Source: Neoalteromonas arenosi (GTDB taxonomy: Bacteria; Pseudomonadota; Gammaproteobacteria; Enterobacterales; Alteromonadaceae). From it: 64,000 bases of DNA. The translations under genes were made by a program, and so were the position numbers. Below the pieces are notes generated by a model. It was not told the DNA's origin, did not search any database, and worked only from the letters and a program-made list of their open reading frames with translations. Position 1 is the first letter of the stretch; the number at the start of each line of letters is the position of its first letter. Where the stretch lies: contig NZ_JAUCBP010000007.1 of assembly GCF_030362855.1 (NCBI RefSeq), positions 1,077,245 through 1,141,244 of the forward strand, written 5' to 3'. Of the stretch, positions 1-9,826 are shown in pieces.

Positions 1-656
1 CTCACCTCTATAAATGGAAAGGTAATGGTCAAAAAACTGTATTGTTAGTTCATGGTTGGAATGGCTCTTTCGAAGATTTTAAAGAACTTTTCCGAAAGTT
101 GGTTGAACGTAATATGACGATCTACGGAGTTTCCCCAGCAGGCTATGGCCCTTCCAACGAGGAAATTTCTCACCCAAAGTTATTTGTCGATGCAATCATT
201 GAGGCTCAACATTCAATCTCAAAAACTATTGATGTGGGCATCGGTCATTCAATGGGGGCGGGAGCCCTTGCTCTAGCCGCTTCGCAATGTAAGATTGCGA
301 ACAAATTAATCCTAATATCAAGTCCTTCTTCATTTTTGGATGTCGTAAAAAGATTTGCTTTTGCAATCAAGCTAGGGAGGCGCGCCAAGCGATTGTTTTT
401 AGATCAAGTCGAAATTCTGGTAGGTAAACACAATGAGGTTGAAGTTGCCGAAAAAGTACGATTATTAGATGTACCCTGCACCATTATTCATGACATTTTT
501 GACAGTCAAGTTCCTTATACAAATGCTTTGCGTTTAGCCGACAATATCAAATACTCAACACTCTACCCAACTGAAAACATGGGACACAAACGACTCTTAT
601 CGAGTTATACAATTTGTGAATTAGTCTTATCCAAAATCGCGCGTACAGCAGAGTAA
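1..656 (+). CDS. alpha/beta hydrolase, 5' end outside window
   Basis: The reading frame is open to the left edge, so the N-terminus is missing; the first visible residues (HLYKWKGNG) already belong to the protein. A beta-strand with the HGWNG oxyanion motif is followed by the nucleophile elbow GHSMG. A late Asp in HDIFDSQVP and a His in NMGHKR complete the expected Ser-Asp-His triad. About 217 residues are visible, close to the size of small single-domain lipase/esterase-like hydrolases. No lid domain is evident. The substrate cannot be inferred. The region is more AT-rich than the core genes further right. The family call is firm; the function is unknown. Confidence 0.85.
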   Translation, partial: HLYKWKGNGQKTVLLVHGWNGSFEDFKELFRKLVERNMTIYGVSPAGYGPSNEEISHPKLFVDAIIEAQHSISKTIDVGIGHSMGAGALALAASQCKIANKLILISSPSSFLDVVKRFAFAIKLGRRAKRLFLDQVEILVGKHNEVEVAEKVRLLDVPCTIIHDIFDSQVPYTNALRLADNIKYSTLYPTENMGHKRLLSSYTICELVLSKIARTAE

Positions 657-788
657 AAAAGTGTATTTGAGTCATAAACTATAACTACGTATCTATGTTT
701 ACATTCAGCGAAGCAAGCCCATTACAATGCAATGGCTTAACACCCAGTCACTGACTACACATGTACAATTTAAAATCTGGAGTTATCA

Positions 789-1406
789 ATGAAAAACATA
801 TCTAAACTTTTATATCTAGGCCTTTCAATTGCCCATGCTGGTGCCTTAGCTGATGAACCAAAAAGTATCGCTATTAATTCTACCAATGAATCAGCATTGC
901 TTGATGGGCGTTGTGGAAATGACGAGTGGGAGGTTGCAAGCAGGCTTCACCTTCCCTCTGACGTAACGGTATTTCTCATGCAGGACACAAAATATTTTTA
1001 TATTTGTACCAAAGGTAAATCTGAAGATATTAACGTGCTGGACCTCTATATTGAAAGTACGGAAGCTGAGCAGCCCTACAAGTATCATCTTTCAGCCCAA
1101 ATGGGGGAAAGTAAGCTGACTGAAAATGGTTGGGAAAGTACTGCTGATCAGGGTGTACGAAATGGTTATGCTGGGTTATGGGTTCCATACAGCGGCTTGA
1201 AAGACCCCGAAAACAGAAAAAATCCCACATTTGAAAGAGGATCACATAGGCAGGTCCAGATTACGCGTGGAAAATTTCCTGGCAATAATTGGCGTATGAT
1301 GATTAGTGTCAGTGGCATAAAACAAAAAGATGCTTGGACAACGCTGACCTACCCAGAAAATGCTGAAATGGACGATACTTCGACTTGGGGTGTATTTTCT
1401 TTTTAG
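789..1406 (+). CDS. secreted protein with CBM9-like / DOMON-type fold
   Basis: This 205-residue protein starts at an ATG with GGAG seven bases upstream. The first ~22 residues form a signal peptide with a likely cleavage after ALA. The rest resembles family-9 carbohydrate-binding-like domains: an early LDG...DEWEVAS segment, then a strand pair around the D-x-K-Y-F-Y-I-C stretch, and a late W-R-M-M-I-S-V strand. Such domains are beta-sandwiches that bind sugars or haem in exported proteins. No catalytic motif or partner domain is present, so binding is only an inference. Two cysteines (in DGRCGND and YICTKG) could form a periplasmic disulfide. It stands alone, 130 bases after the hydrolase gene. 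Confidence 0.6.
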   Translation: MKNISKLLYLGLSIAHAGALADEPKSIAINSTNESALLDGRCGNDEWEVASRLHLPSDVTVFLMQDTKYFYICTKGKSEDINVLDLYIESTEAEQPYKYHLSAQMGESKLTENGWESTADQGVRNGYAGLWVPYSGLKDPENRKNPTFERGSHRQVQITRGKFPGNNWRMMISVSGIKQKDAWTTLTYPENAEMDDTSTWGVFSF

Positions 1407-1746
1407 AAGTTAATTATGACGACAATTTCAAGCGTCAGACTCTGATAGTCTGAATTTGAGCCCTTAGTTAAAATGAATCGCCATTAGTTTCTAGGCTATT
1501 TGTCACATGTTTCGAGCATTTGGAGAAGCCCCATCAGGGTGGGCTCCTAATCTAATGTTCTTGCGCATTTTGGTGAATGATTAGTAGTATGTAAACATCC
1601 AAATCTTGGAGTCTGGGGGCTTAATTCTGAGTACCAAGCCATATACCATCGCGGGCAGTGGCGTTATAGACTCACTTAATTTGGCCAGCTCAGTGAGTAT
1701 TTGCGCGTATCAGCTATCGGTTTAGTGTGGAATAAATATAGAAATT
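1407..1746. other. gene-free stretch with two inverted repeats
   Basis: No coding frame is convincing here. A perfect 7-bp inverted repeat (TCAGACT/AGTCTGA, 1435-1453) lies about 30 bases after the upstream stop codon and may act as a terminator, although no T-run follows. A second repeat at 1522-1546 pairs GGAG-GCCC with GGGC-TCC. Neither has strong intrinsic-terminator features. Confidence 0.35.
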
Positions 1747-1823
<77 letters not shown>

Positions 1824-1851
1824 ATGAGATGTGCTTGACTAAGCGGCGCGT

Positions 1852-1880
1852 ATGTTAGCGATTCGCCCCCCAGACTGCAA
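1852..1880 (-). promoter_or_regulatory. sigma-70 promoter of tRNA-Val
   Basis: Read on the minus strand there is a TTGCAG -35 box, a 17-base spacer and a TAACAT -10 box, followed by the GC-rich stretch ACGCGCCGC just before the tRNA. A GC-rich discriminator is typical of stringently controlled stable-RNA promoters. The assignment is by motif and spacing only. Confidence 0.6.
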
Positions 1881-1992
1881 GCGCTTTTTGGCATATTTTT
1901 GCCCTGAAATCTCGGATTGCAAAAAACTAGACTAAATAAAGTACAGACTGCTAAAGTTTAACTATCAAGCACTTAACACATGGCATAAGCAA

Positions 1993-4900
1993 TTGATCAA
2001 GCGAGACCTTGATAGTGGCAGTAAGCGTCTGGTTAAAACCGCTGTTGTCGCGGCAATTTTATTGGTAATCGTTTCAGCAATTGCTACCCGCTATGCATTA
2101 ATTGACATACGCGAAGATATTCGCAAAGAAACCAGTAAAGCCCTCAATGTCGTGCTAGATACAACCGTTGCGGCATTACAACTGTGGCACGATGCCAGTA
2201 TCAATGAAATATCAGAAGCAGCCTCAACTGATGGCGTTAACGCGGCTGTCGCCAGGCTTATTGATGAAAATGCCAGTGAGGCCGAGCGCAGCGTATTAGA
2301 TGAGTTGCTGCATACGCGTTTTTTTGAATTACAGCGTTTGCAAGGCCACGAGGGATTCGATTTACTGTCGCTAGACGGGCAACGCCTGATCACAACATCA
2401 TCCTTCCCGATTGGACAAGCCCCCAATTTTTTTAAGCTCTACCCAGAATTAATCCGCAGTATTATCACAACAAACGAGCCTTTGTTTATTCCGCCAACCG
2501 AAGAACGCGGCTACGACCGAGATGTTATCGTTGCTCACTTTGTCGCGCCAATCGTTTATCGCGGAGAAACCATCGCCCTACTCGCTGCTCAGCATTCTCC
2601 TGACAAGGGCATGTCGACCATTGCTCAATTAGGTCGTATTGGAGATAGCGGTGAAACCTATCTTTTTAATCGCGCCGGGATATTAGTCACCGAAAGCCGT
2701 TTTACCGATGACTTGGTCAACACCGGTCTTATTGCACCAGACTCGCCTGCCATTTTTAATGTATCGATTCGCAACCCAGGCACAGACTTAACCCAAGGCA
2801 AGCAAGCACGCGCAGAGCGCGACGAACAGCCACTGACACTAATGGCACAAAGTGCGACATTGGGCCTATCAGGTGAAAGCATGGAAGGCTATCGCGATTA
2901 CCGCGGTGTCCCCGTTATGGGCGCGTGGACCTTCATTGATGACCTGAACCTGGGTATCACATCTGAAATCGACGTTATGGAAGCCATGCAGCCTTACTTC
3001 AGTGCTCAGGCTACAATCTTGTCACTATTAACCGTAAGCGGCAGTTTCGCTGTTGCTCTGGGCATTTTGTTGTACATGCTAATGAGTCGCACCACCCGCT
3101 TACTACGCTCTTCAGCCCGACAATTGGAGTCAGAGGTTGAAGACCGAACGGTTGAGCTGCGCCAAACCGCGGAACAATTACGCACAGAACGAACCTTGAT
3201 ATCAACCGTATTTCAAGAAATTCCGGATCCTATATTTTGTAAAACCGATGATGGTCATTACTTTAGGGTCAACCAAGCGTTTGCGGAATTGTTGGGGAAG
3301 AGCATTGACGAAGTCGAATCAAAACACGACCGCGATTTGTATTCGACTGCAGAAGCCAATTCCTTTCAGCTTGATGATCAAGAAGTACTAAAAAGTGATA
3401 CGCCACGCGTGAATGAGCGTTGGACGTCGAACCGCCATGATGAACAGGTACTGTTTGAAACACGCAAATCAGCGTTTAAGTTACCAGGCAGTTCACGGCG
3501 TTATATTTTGGCGGTTAGCCGTGACATTACCCAGCGAAAATTGGCTGAGCAGCAGTTAAAACTTGCAACCCAACAAGCCAACAATGCAAACACCGCCAAG
3601 AGCGAGTTTTTAGCGCGCATGTCGCACGAGATCCGCACGCCTATGAACGGCGTCTTAGGTATGCTGGAACTCCTCAGTCGTTCGACCCTTAACAACGACC
3701 AAATTCAAAAAGTGAATGTGGCTAAAAGCAGTGCAGATGCTCTGTTAGCAGTCATCAACGACATCCTTGATTTTTCCAAAATTGAAGCCGGTAAACTGTC
3801 AATCGAGACTGTCGATTTTAATCCGCGTCAATTAATTGAAGAGAGTGCGCAAGCGTTGGCCATTCGCGCTGATGCCAAAGGCATCGAGTTATTGGTAGAC
3901 GTATCCAAAATTGAAATTGAAACCGTTGCAGGTGATCCCTTGCGGATTCGACAGGTACTGACAAACTTGGTCGGTAATGCGATCAAATTCACCAATGAAG
4001 GACAAGTGGTTATTGAAGCCGCCATTGTTGAACACGGTGATGAAATAAGACTGAACTGCAAAGTTAGTGACACCGGTATCGGCATTCCAAAGGAGAAAAT
4101 GCTCGGCTTATTTGAATCGTTCTCACAAGTCGACAGCTCCACCACACGCACCTATGGCGGCAGTGGATTAGGTTTGGCTATCTCCAAGCGCTTGGTTAAT
4201 TTGATGGATGGCGAAATATCGGTTGACAGTAAAACCGACAAGGGTAGCTGTTTTGCATTCACCGTTGCCCTCTCGCCAGCTAAATCAGCCATCAAAGAAG
4301 TACCGGAAATTAGTATGCGCGGCTGGCGGGTATTAACCGTCGACGACAACCAAACCAATCTCGATATTCTCAATGCGCATCTCGACAATTGGGGCGCTAA
4401 GGTTACTCAAGCTGCTAGTGTCGATGAGGCAATGGATATTTTGCGCCTTAATCAAATTAGTAGCGATAACGCGAGTGCGAGTATTGATTTTGATTTAGTC
4501 ATTACCGATATGCACATGCCTGAAAAAGACGGGCTTTACTTAACTGAAGCGATACGTCAGCAGCGTTCTAATGAGGAATTACCCATCCTGATGCTGAGTT
4601 CAGTGTCCAGTCAAATTGCTACGTCTGATTTGGCCCGTTTAGGATTAGATGGATGCCTAATTAAACCGGTAGTTACTTCAGATTTGTTTAACGCCATTGC
4701 CATGATCGCAGCGAACAGCCAAAACGGCTCGGAGCGATTATTCGTTTCAGAACACTCCTTGCAGCAATTAAGTCGCGCAATAAGCACCAAAGTAGAATGG
4801 CCAGAAGGCACAAAAGTGCTGTTGGTAGAAGACAACCACGTCAACCAACTCGTTGCCCAAGGTTTACTCGAGAGCATTGAAATGCCGTGTGATATTGTCG

Positions 4901-5838
4901 AGCATGGTTTAGAAGCTCTTGAGCGATTACGCGCGGCCGACGACAACGAATATGCAGCCATTTTAATGGATTGCCAAATGCCCATAATGGACGGCTATCA
5001 AGCCACTAGTAAGATACGTGAAGGTGCTGCGGGTGACCGTTGGCATCGTATCCCAATCATCGCCATGACTGCCAATGCGTTAAAAGGCGATCGCGAAAAA
5101 TGCCTTGCTGCAGGTATGGATGATCATGTACCTAAACCCATCGAAGTTGAGAATTTAAAGGATGCGTTACGCAGTGCGCTGAACGCCAAAGAGGTACAAT
5201 TTTGCGATGTTGACAATCGAGCGCCAGCAATCCCCGAAGATGCACCTGCAGAGCGCCCTTCGCTAAACATTCCTGACCAATTACTCACGATGAATTGGCA
5301 AGATGCTTCCCCTAGCCTTGCCGAGCAACCACAGCTATACCTGAAGAGTTTGCAGGTCTACATCAATCAATACCAAAATATTGCCAGCGTTATTCAAACC
5401 CATTTTGACGCCAAACAATTTGACCAACTCGGTAGTATTTTTCATACACTCAAAGGCACCAGCGGCAATATGGGTTTTATGACGCTGTTTGAACGCAGTA
5501 AGCATATCGAAGAAGTGCTTGACGATGGCGAGCTCGATCAACAAGCCTTGGATCATTACAAAGATGCTATTGAACTGTCCTTGCGCGACGCTGGTGCCAT
5601 TACTGCGGCCAATGAAACGACTAAAACAGTGTCGAGTGAACGTCAAGCCTGTGATGTTTTAGCTGAACTGGTAAACCTTCTGGAGAGCAGCGAATTGATT
5701 CCAGATGCATTATTGGCGGAAGTTGAAGGCTTACAACCGGATGAATTTAAAGACGATGGATTAACGCGATTAGTTGCTGCGTTAGATTCGTTTGATTACG
5801 ATAATGCTTTAGCCATTATTAGGGAAAATGATGCCTGA
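1993..5838 (+). CDS. BarA-like tripartite hybrid histidine kinase
   Basis: This 1281-residue membrane kinase has a transmembrane helix (~14-33), a large periplasmic sensor of Cache type (~35-335), and a second helix (~338-362). A short coiled coil and a PAS domain (~400-515) follow, then HisKA with the phospho-acceptor H545 in MSHEIRTP. HATPase shows an N-box (NLVGNAIKFT) and G-boxes DTGIG and GSGLGL. REC1 has D839, REC2 has D993, and the HPt domain has H1151 in FHTLKGTSG. All phosphorelay residues are intact. The start is TTG; the first helix begins at once, so a later start is unlikely. The next gene overlaps it by 11 bases, suggesting coupled translation and that the REC-GGDEF-EAL protein is a relay target. 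The signal sensed is unknown. Confidence 0.92.
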   Translation: MIKRDLDSGSKRLVKTAVVAAILLVIVSAIATRYALIDIREDIRKETSKALNVVLDTTVAALQLWHDASINEISEAASTDGVNAAVARLIDENASEAERSVLDELLHTRFFELQRLQGHEGFDLLSLDGQRLITTSSFPIGQAPNFFKLYPELIRSIITTNEPLFIPPTEERGYDRDVIVAHFVAPIVYRGETIALLAAQHSPDKGMSTIAQLGRIGDSGETYLFNRAGILVTESRFTDDLVNTGLIAPDSPAIFNVSIRNPGTDLTQGKQARAERDEQPLTLMAQSATLGLSGESMEGYRDYRGVPVMGAWTFIDDLNLGITSEIDVMEAMQPYFSAQATILSLLTVSGSFAVALGILLYMLMSRTTRLLRSSARQLESEVEDRTVELRQTAEQLRTERTLISTVFQEIPDPIFCKTDDGHYFRVNQAFAELLGKSIDEVESKHDRDLYSTAEANSFQLDDQEVLKSDTPRVNERWTSNRHDEQVLFETRKSAFKLPGSSRRYILAVSRDITQRKLAEQQLKLATQQANNANTAKSEFLARMSHEIRTPMNGVLGMLELLSRSTLNNDQIQKVNVAKSSADALLAVINDILDFSKIEAGKLSIETVDFNPRQLIEESAQALAIRADAKGIELLVDVSKIEIETVAGDPLRIRQVLTNLVGNAIKFTNEGQVVIEAAIVEHGDEIRLNCKVSDTGIGIPKEKMLGLFESFSQVDSSTTRTYGGSGLGLAISKRLVNLMDGEISVDSKTDKGSCFAFTVALSPAKSAIKEVPEISMRGWRVLTVDDNQTNLDILNAHLDNWGAKVTQAASVDEAMDILRLNQISSDNASASIDFDLVITDMHMPEKDGLYLTEAIRQQRSNEELPILMLSSVSSQIATSDLARLGLDGCLIKPVVTSDLFNAIAMIAANSQNGSERLFVSEHSLQQLSRAISTKVEWPEGTKVLLVEDNHVNQLVAQGLLESIEMPCDIVEHGLEALERLRAADDNEYAAILMDCQMPIMDGYQATSKIREGAAGDRWHRIPIIAMTANALKGDREKCLAAGMDDHVPKPIEVENLKDALRSALNAKEVQFCDVDNRAPAIPEDAPAERPSLNIPDQLLTMNWQDASPSLAEQPQLYLKSLQVYINQYQNIASVIQTHFDAKQFDQLGSIFHTLKGTSGNMGFMTLFERSKHIEEVLDDGELDQQALDHYKDAIELSLRDAGAITAANETTKTVSSERQACDVLAELVNLLESSELIPDALLAEVEGLQPDEFKDDGLTRLVAALDSFDYDNALAIIRENDA

Positions 5839-7657
5839 TTTATCACAGTATACGATCCTCGCGGTAGACGACGATTCTATTAACTTACGCGTTATTGGCC
5901 AGCAATTGCAGACGCTTAAGCCGCGATTGCTCGTCGCTACCGATGGCCAACTGGCGCTGGATATTATCGCGCGAGAGAAGCCGGATCTAATCCTTCTGGA
6001 TATCAAAATGCCAGGCCTCAGCGGCATCGAAGTATGTCGACAAATCAAGGCCGATAGCCAATACGCCCACATTCCAGTGTTGTTTCTCACGAGCAGTGAA
6101 CAAGACACAGCCAAAGCCTTTGATGTGGGTGGTGTCGACTACATTATCAAACCAGTGGATAGCGATGCCTTACAAGCTCGTGTAACAACCCATTTAAAAC
6201 TCGCCTCTACGCTCAAAGCATTAGATGAAACCAACGCCTTGTTGAGCTCAGCTAATGAGCGGCTGGAAAAGAAAGTTGAAGAGCGCACGCGAGAATTGGT
6301 GAATACCAATGCGAGTTTACGCCGTGAAATTAATGAGCGGCGCAGTTTACAAGATAAACTGTCATTCCTGTCGCATCACGATTTTGTCACCCGTATGTAC
6401 AATCGTTTTGCCTTGGAGGAAAAACTAACTGAATCGATGGCCAATACCGAGGAGATTACAGATGCCCGGTTTGTATGCCTGATTGATTTAGACCAATTTA
6501 AGATCGTTAACGATACTTGCGGTTATTTAGCGGGTGATGAACTGTTGCGCCAGATGGCTGAAGTATTACGCGGCCAACTCGACACAGATGATATCGCAGC
6601 ACGCATTGGCGGCGATGAATTTGCCGTTTACTTTCATCAGCCTGATATGGGCTTTGCGATCTCTAAAGTCCGAGCGATTAAATCAGCGCTTGAGAACTTT
6701 GAATTTACTTGGATGGATGAGCGATTCAAACACAATGTCAGTATGGGCTTGGTCGAAATTGACCAAAGCATTGATTCGGTATCGCACTTGATAAGTGTCG
6801 CAGAACGGACCTGTTATCAAAGTAAATTAAAGGGCGGTGGCGAGATTTCCGTGTACAACGTGACACGTACCCATGTGGATAAAACCCAGCAACAAATGCG
6901 TCTCGTGCCGATTATTCGTCAAGCGATTGAAGAAGGCCGTCTGCAATTGCACGTGCAAGGTATTTATTTAAACGATGGAGAAACCTTAGTTAAAGCTGAA
7001 GTGTTAGCTCGTTTAATTGATACTGCAGGCCGCTTGCAGCCGCCGAGTTATTTCATTCCTGTCGCGGAAAAATTCAATATTATTGATGCGATCGATCGCT
7101 ATATGATTGAAAAGTCTGTGGTGGCCCTAAGTGCTACCGGTTCGGGTATTCAATTATCGGTCAACGTCAGCGGCGCATTTATCAATAAAGAAGACGCCGC
7201 TAGTTTTATTAAAGAAACGCTATCGCAGTGTCAGGTCGACCCTAGCCTGCTGTGTTTAGAAATCACCGAATCATCAGCGATCAGTAACTTAGAAACCACC
7301 ACGCAATTTATCAATGAACTCAGTGGGTTTGGCTGTCAATTTGCATTGGATGATTTCGGTACGGGTACATCGAGCTACGAGTACTTAAAAGTGCTCGCTA
7401 TCGACACAGTAAAAATTGATGGAATGTTTGTGCGCGATGTAGAAACTGATTTGGTCAATCGCCGCATGATAGAATCCATCGCAGGAATCGCATCTGCCAA
7501 AGGAATTAAAGTAGTCGCAGAGTGCGTTGAAAGCAAAGCAGCGGTTAGCTTATTAAAGCAGCTCAATATTGATTACCTACAGGGCTTTGCGTTGCATCAC
7601 CCCGAACCACTGAATGATTTTTTAGCCAATAATCAGAAAACTGACGCCACCTGCTGA
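5828..7657 (+). CDS. response regulator REC-GGDEF-EAL (c-di-GMP turnover)
   Basis: The order is a receiver domain with phospho-acceptor D58, a coiled coil (~130-175), a GGDEF domain with intact GGDEF at 261-265, and a C-terminal EAL domain. The EAL motif is EVL (391-393). The other residues needed for c-di-GMP hydrolysis are visible: N in LSVNVSG, E in LEITESS, DD in LDDFGTG, K in VKIDGMF, E in VAECVE and Q in LQGF. The RxxD inhibitory site before GGDEF is absent. Both activities are therefore possible. ATG at 5828 (a second ATG at 5831) overlaps the kinase stop, with AGGG just upstream, indicating translational coupling. The 3' end overlaps the convergent diguanylate cyclase gene by 25 bases. 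Confidence 0.92.
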   Translation: MMPDLSQYTILAVDDDSINLRVIGQQLQTLKPRLLVATDGQLALDIIAREKPDLILLDIKMPGLSGIEVCRQIKADSQYAHIPVLFLTSSEQDTAKAFDVGGVDYIIKPVDSDALQARVTTHLKLASTLKALDETNALLSSANERLEKKVEERTRELVNTNASLRREINERRSLQDKLSFLSHHDFVTRMYNRFALEEKLTESMANTEEITDARFVCLIDLDQFKIVNDTCGYLAGDELLRQMAEVLRGQLDTDDIAARIGGDEFAVYFHQPDMGFAISKVRAIKSALENFEFTWMDERFKHNVSMGLVEIDQSIDSVSHLISVAERTCYQSKLKGGGEISVYNVTRTHVDKTQQQMRLVPIIRQAIEEGRLQLHVQGIYLNDGETLVKAEVLARLIDTAGRLQPPSYFIPVAEKFNIIDAIDRYMIEKSVVALSATGSGIQLSVNVSGAFINKEDAASFIKETLSQCQVDPSLLCLEITESSAISNLETTTQFINELSGFGCQFALDDFGTGTSSYEYLKVLAIDTVKIDGMFVRDVETDLVNRRMIESIAGIASAKGIKVVAECVESKAAVSLLKQLNIDYLQGFALHHPEPLNDFLANNQKTDATC

Positions 7658-8595
7658 GTAAACGCTGGCATTATTCTGGCACGCCCTTCTTTTTTCGCAT
7701 TATACAACTGCACATCGGCTTGATGGATAATTTCTTCCGCCGTCAAATCAATATCAACGGGGAATGTGGTGATCAGACCACCACTAAACGTCACTACGTC
7801 GTGGACGGAAGACGTTTGATGGGGAATATTCTTTTCGACCATTTTACCCAAGGCAATATTAGCCAGTGCAATAGCATCTTTTTGATCGGTATTAGGCATA
7901 ATAACGGCAAACTCTTCACCGCCAAAGCGAGCGACTAGGTCAGATGCGCGTTTAAAGACTTCTATCAGTAATTTTGCAACTTGACGCAAACACATGTCGC
8001 CACTGGTGTGCCCATAGGCATCGTTGTATTTTTTAAACTCATCAACATCGATAAGCAATAACGACAATGGCTGCCCTGCCCGTTTGCAGCGATGCCACTC
8101 GCGCACGAGCGACTCATCAAACGCACGACGATTCGCCACTTCAGTAAGCCCATCAATACGCGCCAGTTTGTTTAGCAATGCGGTTTTACGCAGCAGGTCA
8201 ACTTGAATTTCAATTCTCGCCTTGAGAATTTGATTGTGCAGCGGCTTAGAAATAAAGTCATTAGCCCCATACTCTAACGAGCGTAACTCGTCATCAGAAT
8301 CGCGGCTTCCGGTCATAACGATAATGGCAGGATTTGAATAGGTTTCACGGTCATCGCGAACCATCTTGCAGATATCTAGACCATTACCATCAGGCAAGTT
8401 CAAATCGAGTAGCACAATATCAATTTTTTTCTCGATGAGTAATTTGAGCGCTTTTTCTTTGGTTTTGGCGATAAACACGGTGTAGTCGTCACGCAACGTG
8501 CCAACGAGGACGTTGATATTAACTGGATCGTCTTCAACAATGAGGATTTGGTGCCTTTCCACGACATGCACTCTTGTTATCTTTATCGCCATCAT
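7633..8595 (-). CDS. response regulator REC-GGDEF, diguanylate cyclase
   Basis: An N-terminal receiver domain (acidic pocket VEDD, phospho-acceptor in LLDLNLPDG, Lys in ISKPL) is joined to a GGDEF domain with active-site GGEEF. It carries a complete RxxD inhibitory site (RASDLVARFGGEEF), so it should make c-di-GMP from two GTP and be product-inhibited. This is the WspR/PleD type of output. I chose the ATG pair at 8595/8592 (320 residues), since an upstream frame extension encodes no domain; a GTG at 8571 is also possible. It is convergent with, and overlaps by 25 bases, the REC-GGDEF-EAL gene. That pairs a dedicated synthase with a bifunctional enzyme at one locus. Confidence 0.88.
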   Translation of the reverse strand: MMAIKITRVHVVERHQILIVEDDPVNINVLVGTLRDDYTVFIAKTKEKALKLLIEKKIDIVLLDLNLPDGNGLDICKMVRDDRETYSNPAIIVMTGSRDSDDELRSLEYGANDFISKPLHNQILKARIEIQVDLLRKTALLNKLARIDGLTEVANRRAFDESLVREWHRCKRAGQPLSLLLIDVDEFKKYNDAYGHTSGDMCLRQVAKLLIEVFKRASDLVARFGGEEFAVIMPNTDQKDAIALANIALGKMVEKNIPHQTSSVHDVVTFSGGLITTFPVDIDLTAEEIIHQADVQLYNAKKEGRARIMPAFTQQVASVF

Positions 8596-8697
8596 ACCCG
8601 AACGACCTAAAGCTGCAAGCCCTGCGCACAGCGCCGCTCGCCAGTCGCTGCCGATTGTGATAAAAAGACTGTAAAAAAACAACGCGCTAAAGACTTT

Positions 8698-9753
8698 ATG
8701 TTAACAATATATGCAGGCCCTAATGCCCGTGAACGGATCAGCGACGGCGCGATTAAAGCCGACGATTTCACCGTGTTTTTGGGCGCGTCTGGCGGCCCCA
8801 AGTGGTTTAGCCTATTTGGTTTAGACAAGTACATGTTTGGTGAGTTTTTCGCTGACCGTCAACAGCCCCTGCACATGATTGGTTCATCTGCAGGGGCGTT
8901 TCGCGCTGCGTGCTTTGCACAATCTGACCCGGTGGCAGCAATAAAGCGCTTAGCAAAGCACTACTCAACCACGACATACTCCGATAAGCCCACACCGCAA
9001 GAGATCACCGATTCCGCTAAAGCCTTATTGGACATAGTGGTACCTGAAAATCAAATTGAGGCAATTATTCATAACCCCGTGTTTAAGGCTCACTTTATTG
9101 TTGCGCGCACCCTGGGTTTAGCCGCTTCTGAAACCTCTATTGTACAAATGGCTGGTTTGATGCGCAGCTATCTTGTCAACCGCGTCAGCCGCCGATTGCT
9201 CAAAGACCAATACCAACGCTTTGTATTTCAATCACCCTCTAGTGCACTTGCGTTTAAAGACGACATGGGTTTTGCGACACAAAGCGTTGCTTTCACCACC
9301 AACAATTTAAAGCCTGCATTGTTGGCATCAGGTTCGATTCCTATGGTAATGAAAGGCATTGCCGATATTCCAGATGCCCCGAAGGGGATGTACCGCGACG
9401 GCGGGATCATTGATTACCATTTTGATCTGGATATTGATACCCAAGGGGGATTGATTTTATACCCTCATTTCAATGCTTCGCCGCGCGCTGGATGGTTTGA
9501 TAAATCACTGCCACGTAAAGTCCGCGAGAAAAATTATACGAATACAGTGATGCTAGTGCCTTCTGCAGAATTCGTTGCTTCCTTGCCCTATGGAAAAATT
9601 CCGGACCGTGAAGACTTTACTAAAATGGATAGTGAGCAGCGCATTGCCTATTGGCGCACGGTATTGACAGAGACAGAGCGCCTTGCAGAGAGTTTTGACA
9701 AAACAATCAATAACGTAGGCGCAACGAAGATATTACCAATTGATAGTATCTAG
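8698..9753 (+). CDS. patatin-like phospholipase family protein
   Basis: The protein is 351 residues long. A glycine-rich oxyanion loop (GASGGPKW, ~29-36) is followed by the nucleophile motif GSSAG with Ser64. The catalytic Asp lies in the DGG motif of MYRDGGIIDYH. This Ser-Asp dyad order is that of patatin-like acyl hydrolases. No signal peptide or membrane helix is seen, so it is probably cytoplasmic. The substrate (phospholipid or other acyl ester) is not determined by sequence. It is divergent from the diguanylate cyclase gene across ~100 bases that must hold both promoters, and it leads the plus-strand run through dapE. Confidence 0.85.
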   Translation: MLTIYAGPNARERISDGAIKADDFTVFLGASGGPKWFSLFGLDKYMFGEFFADRQQPLHMIGSSAGAFRAACFAQSDPVAAIKRLAKHYSTTTYSDKPTPQEITDSAKALLDIVVPENQIEAIIHNPVFKAHFIVARTLGLAASETSIVQMAGLMRSYLVNRVSRRLLKDQYQRFVFQSPSSALAFKDDMGFATQSVAFTTNNLKPALLASGSIPMVMKGIADIPDAPKGMYRDGGIIDYHFDLDIDTQGGLILYPHFNASPRAGWFDKSLPRKVREKNYTNTVMLVPSAEFVASLPYGKIPDREDFTKMDSEQRIAYWRTVLTETERLAESFDKTINNVGATKILPIDSI

Positions 9754-9826
9754 ACTATTTTAATCGCAATCTTGTGGCGTCATCCGACTGTTTTTTATGC
9801 TAATCTCAAAGTTTATGGAGTAACAA

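Noticed and set aside
4611..4985. Long minus-strand frame within the hybrid kinase gene
   Set aside because: It lies wholly antisense to conserved receiver domains and its product has no recognisable domain; it is a shadow of the kinase coding frame.
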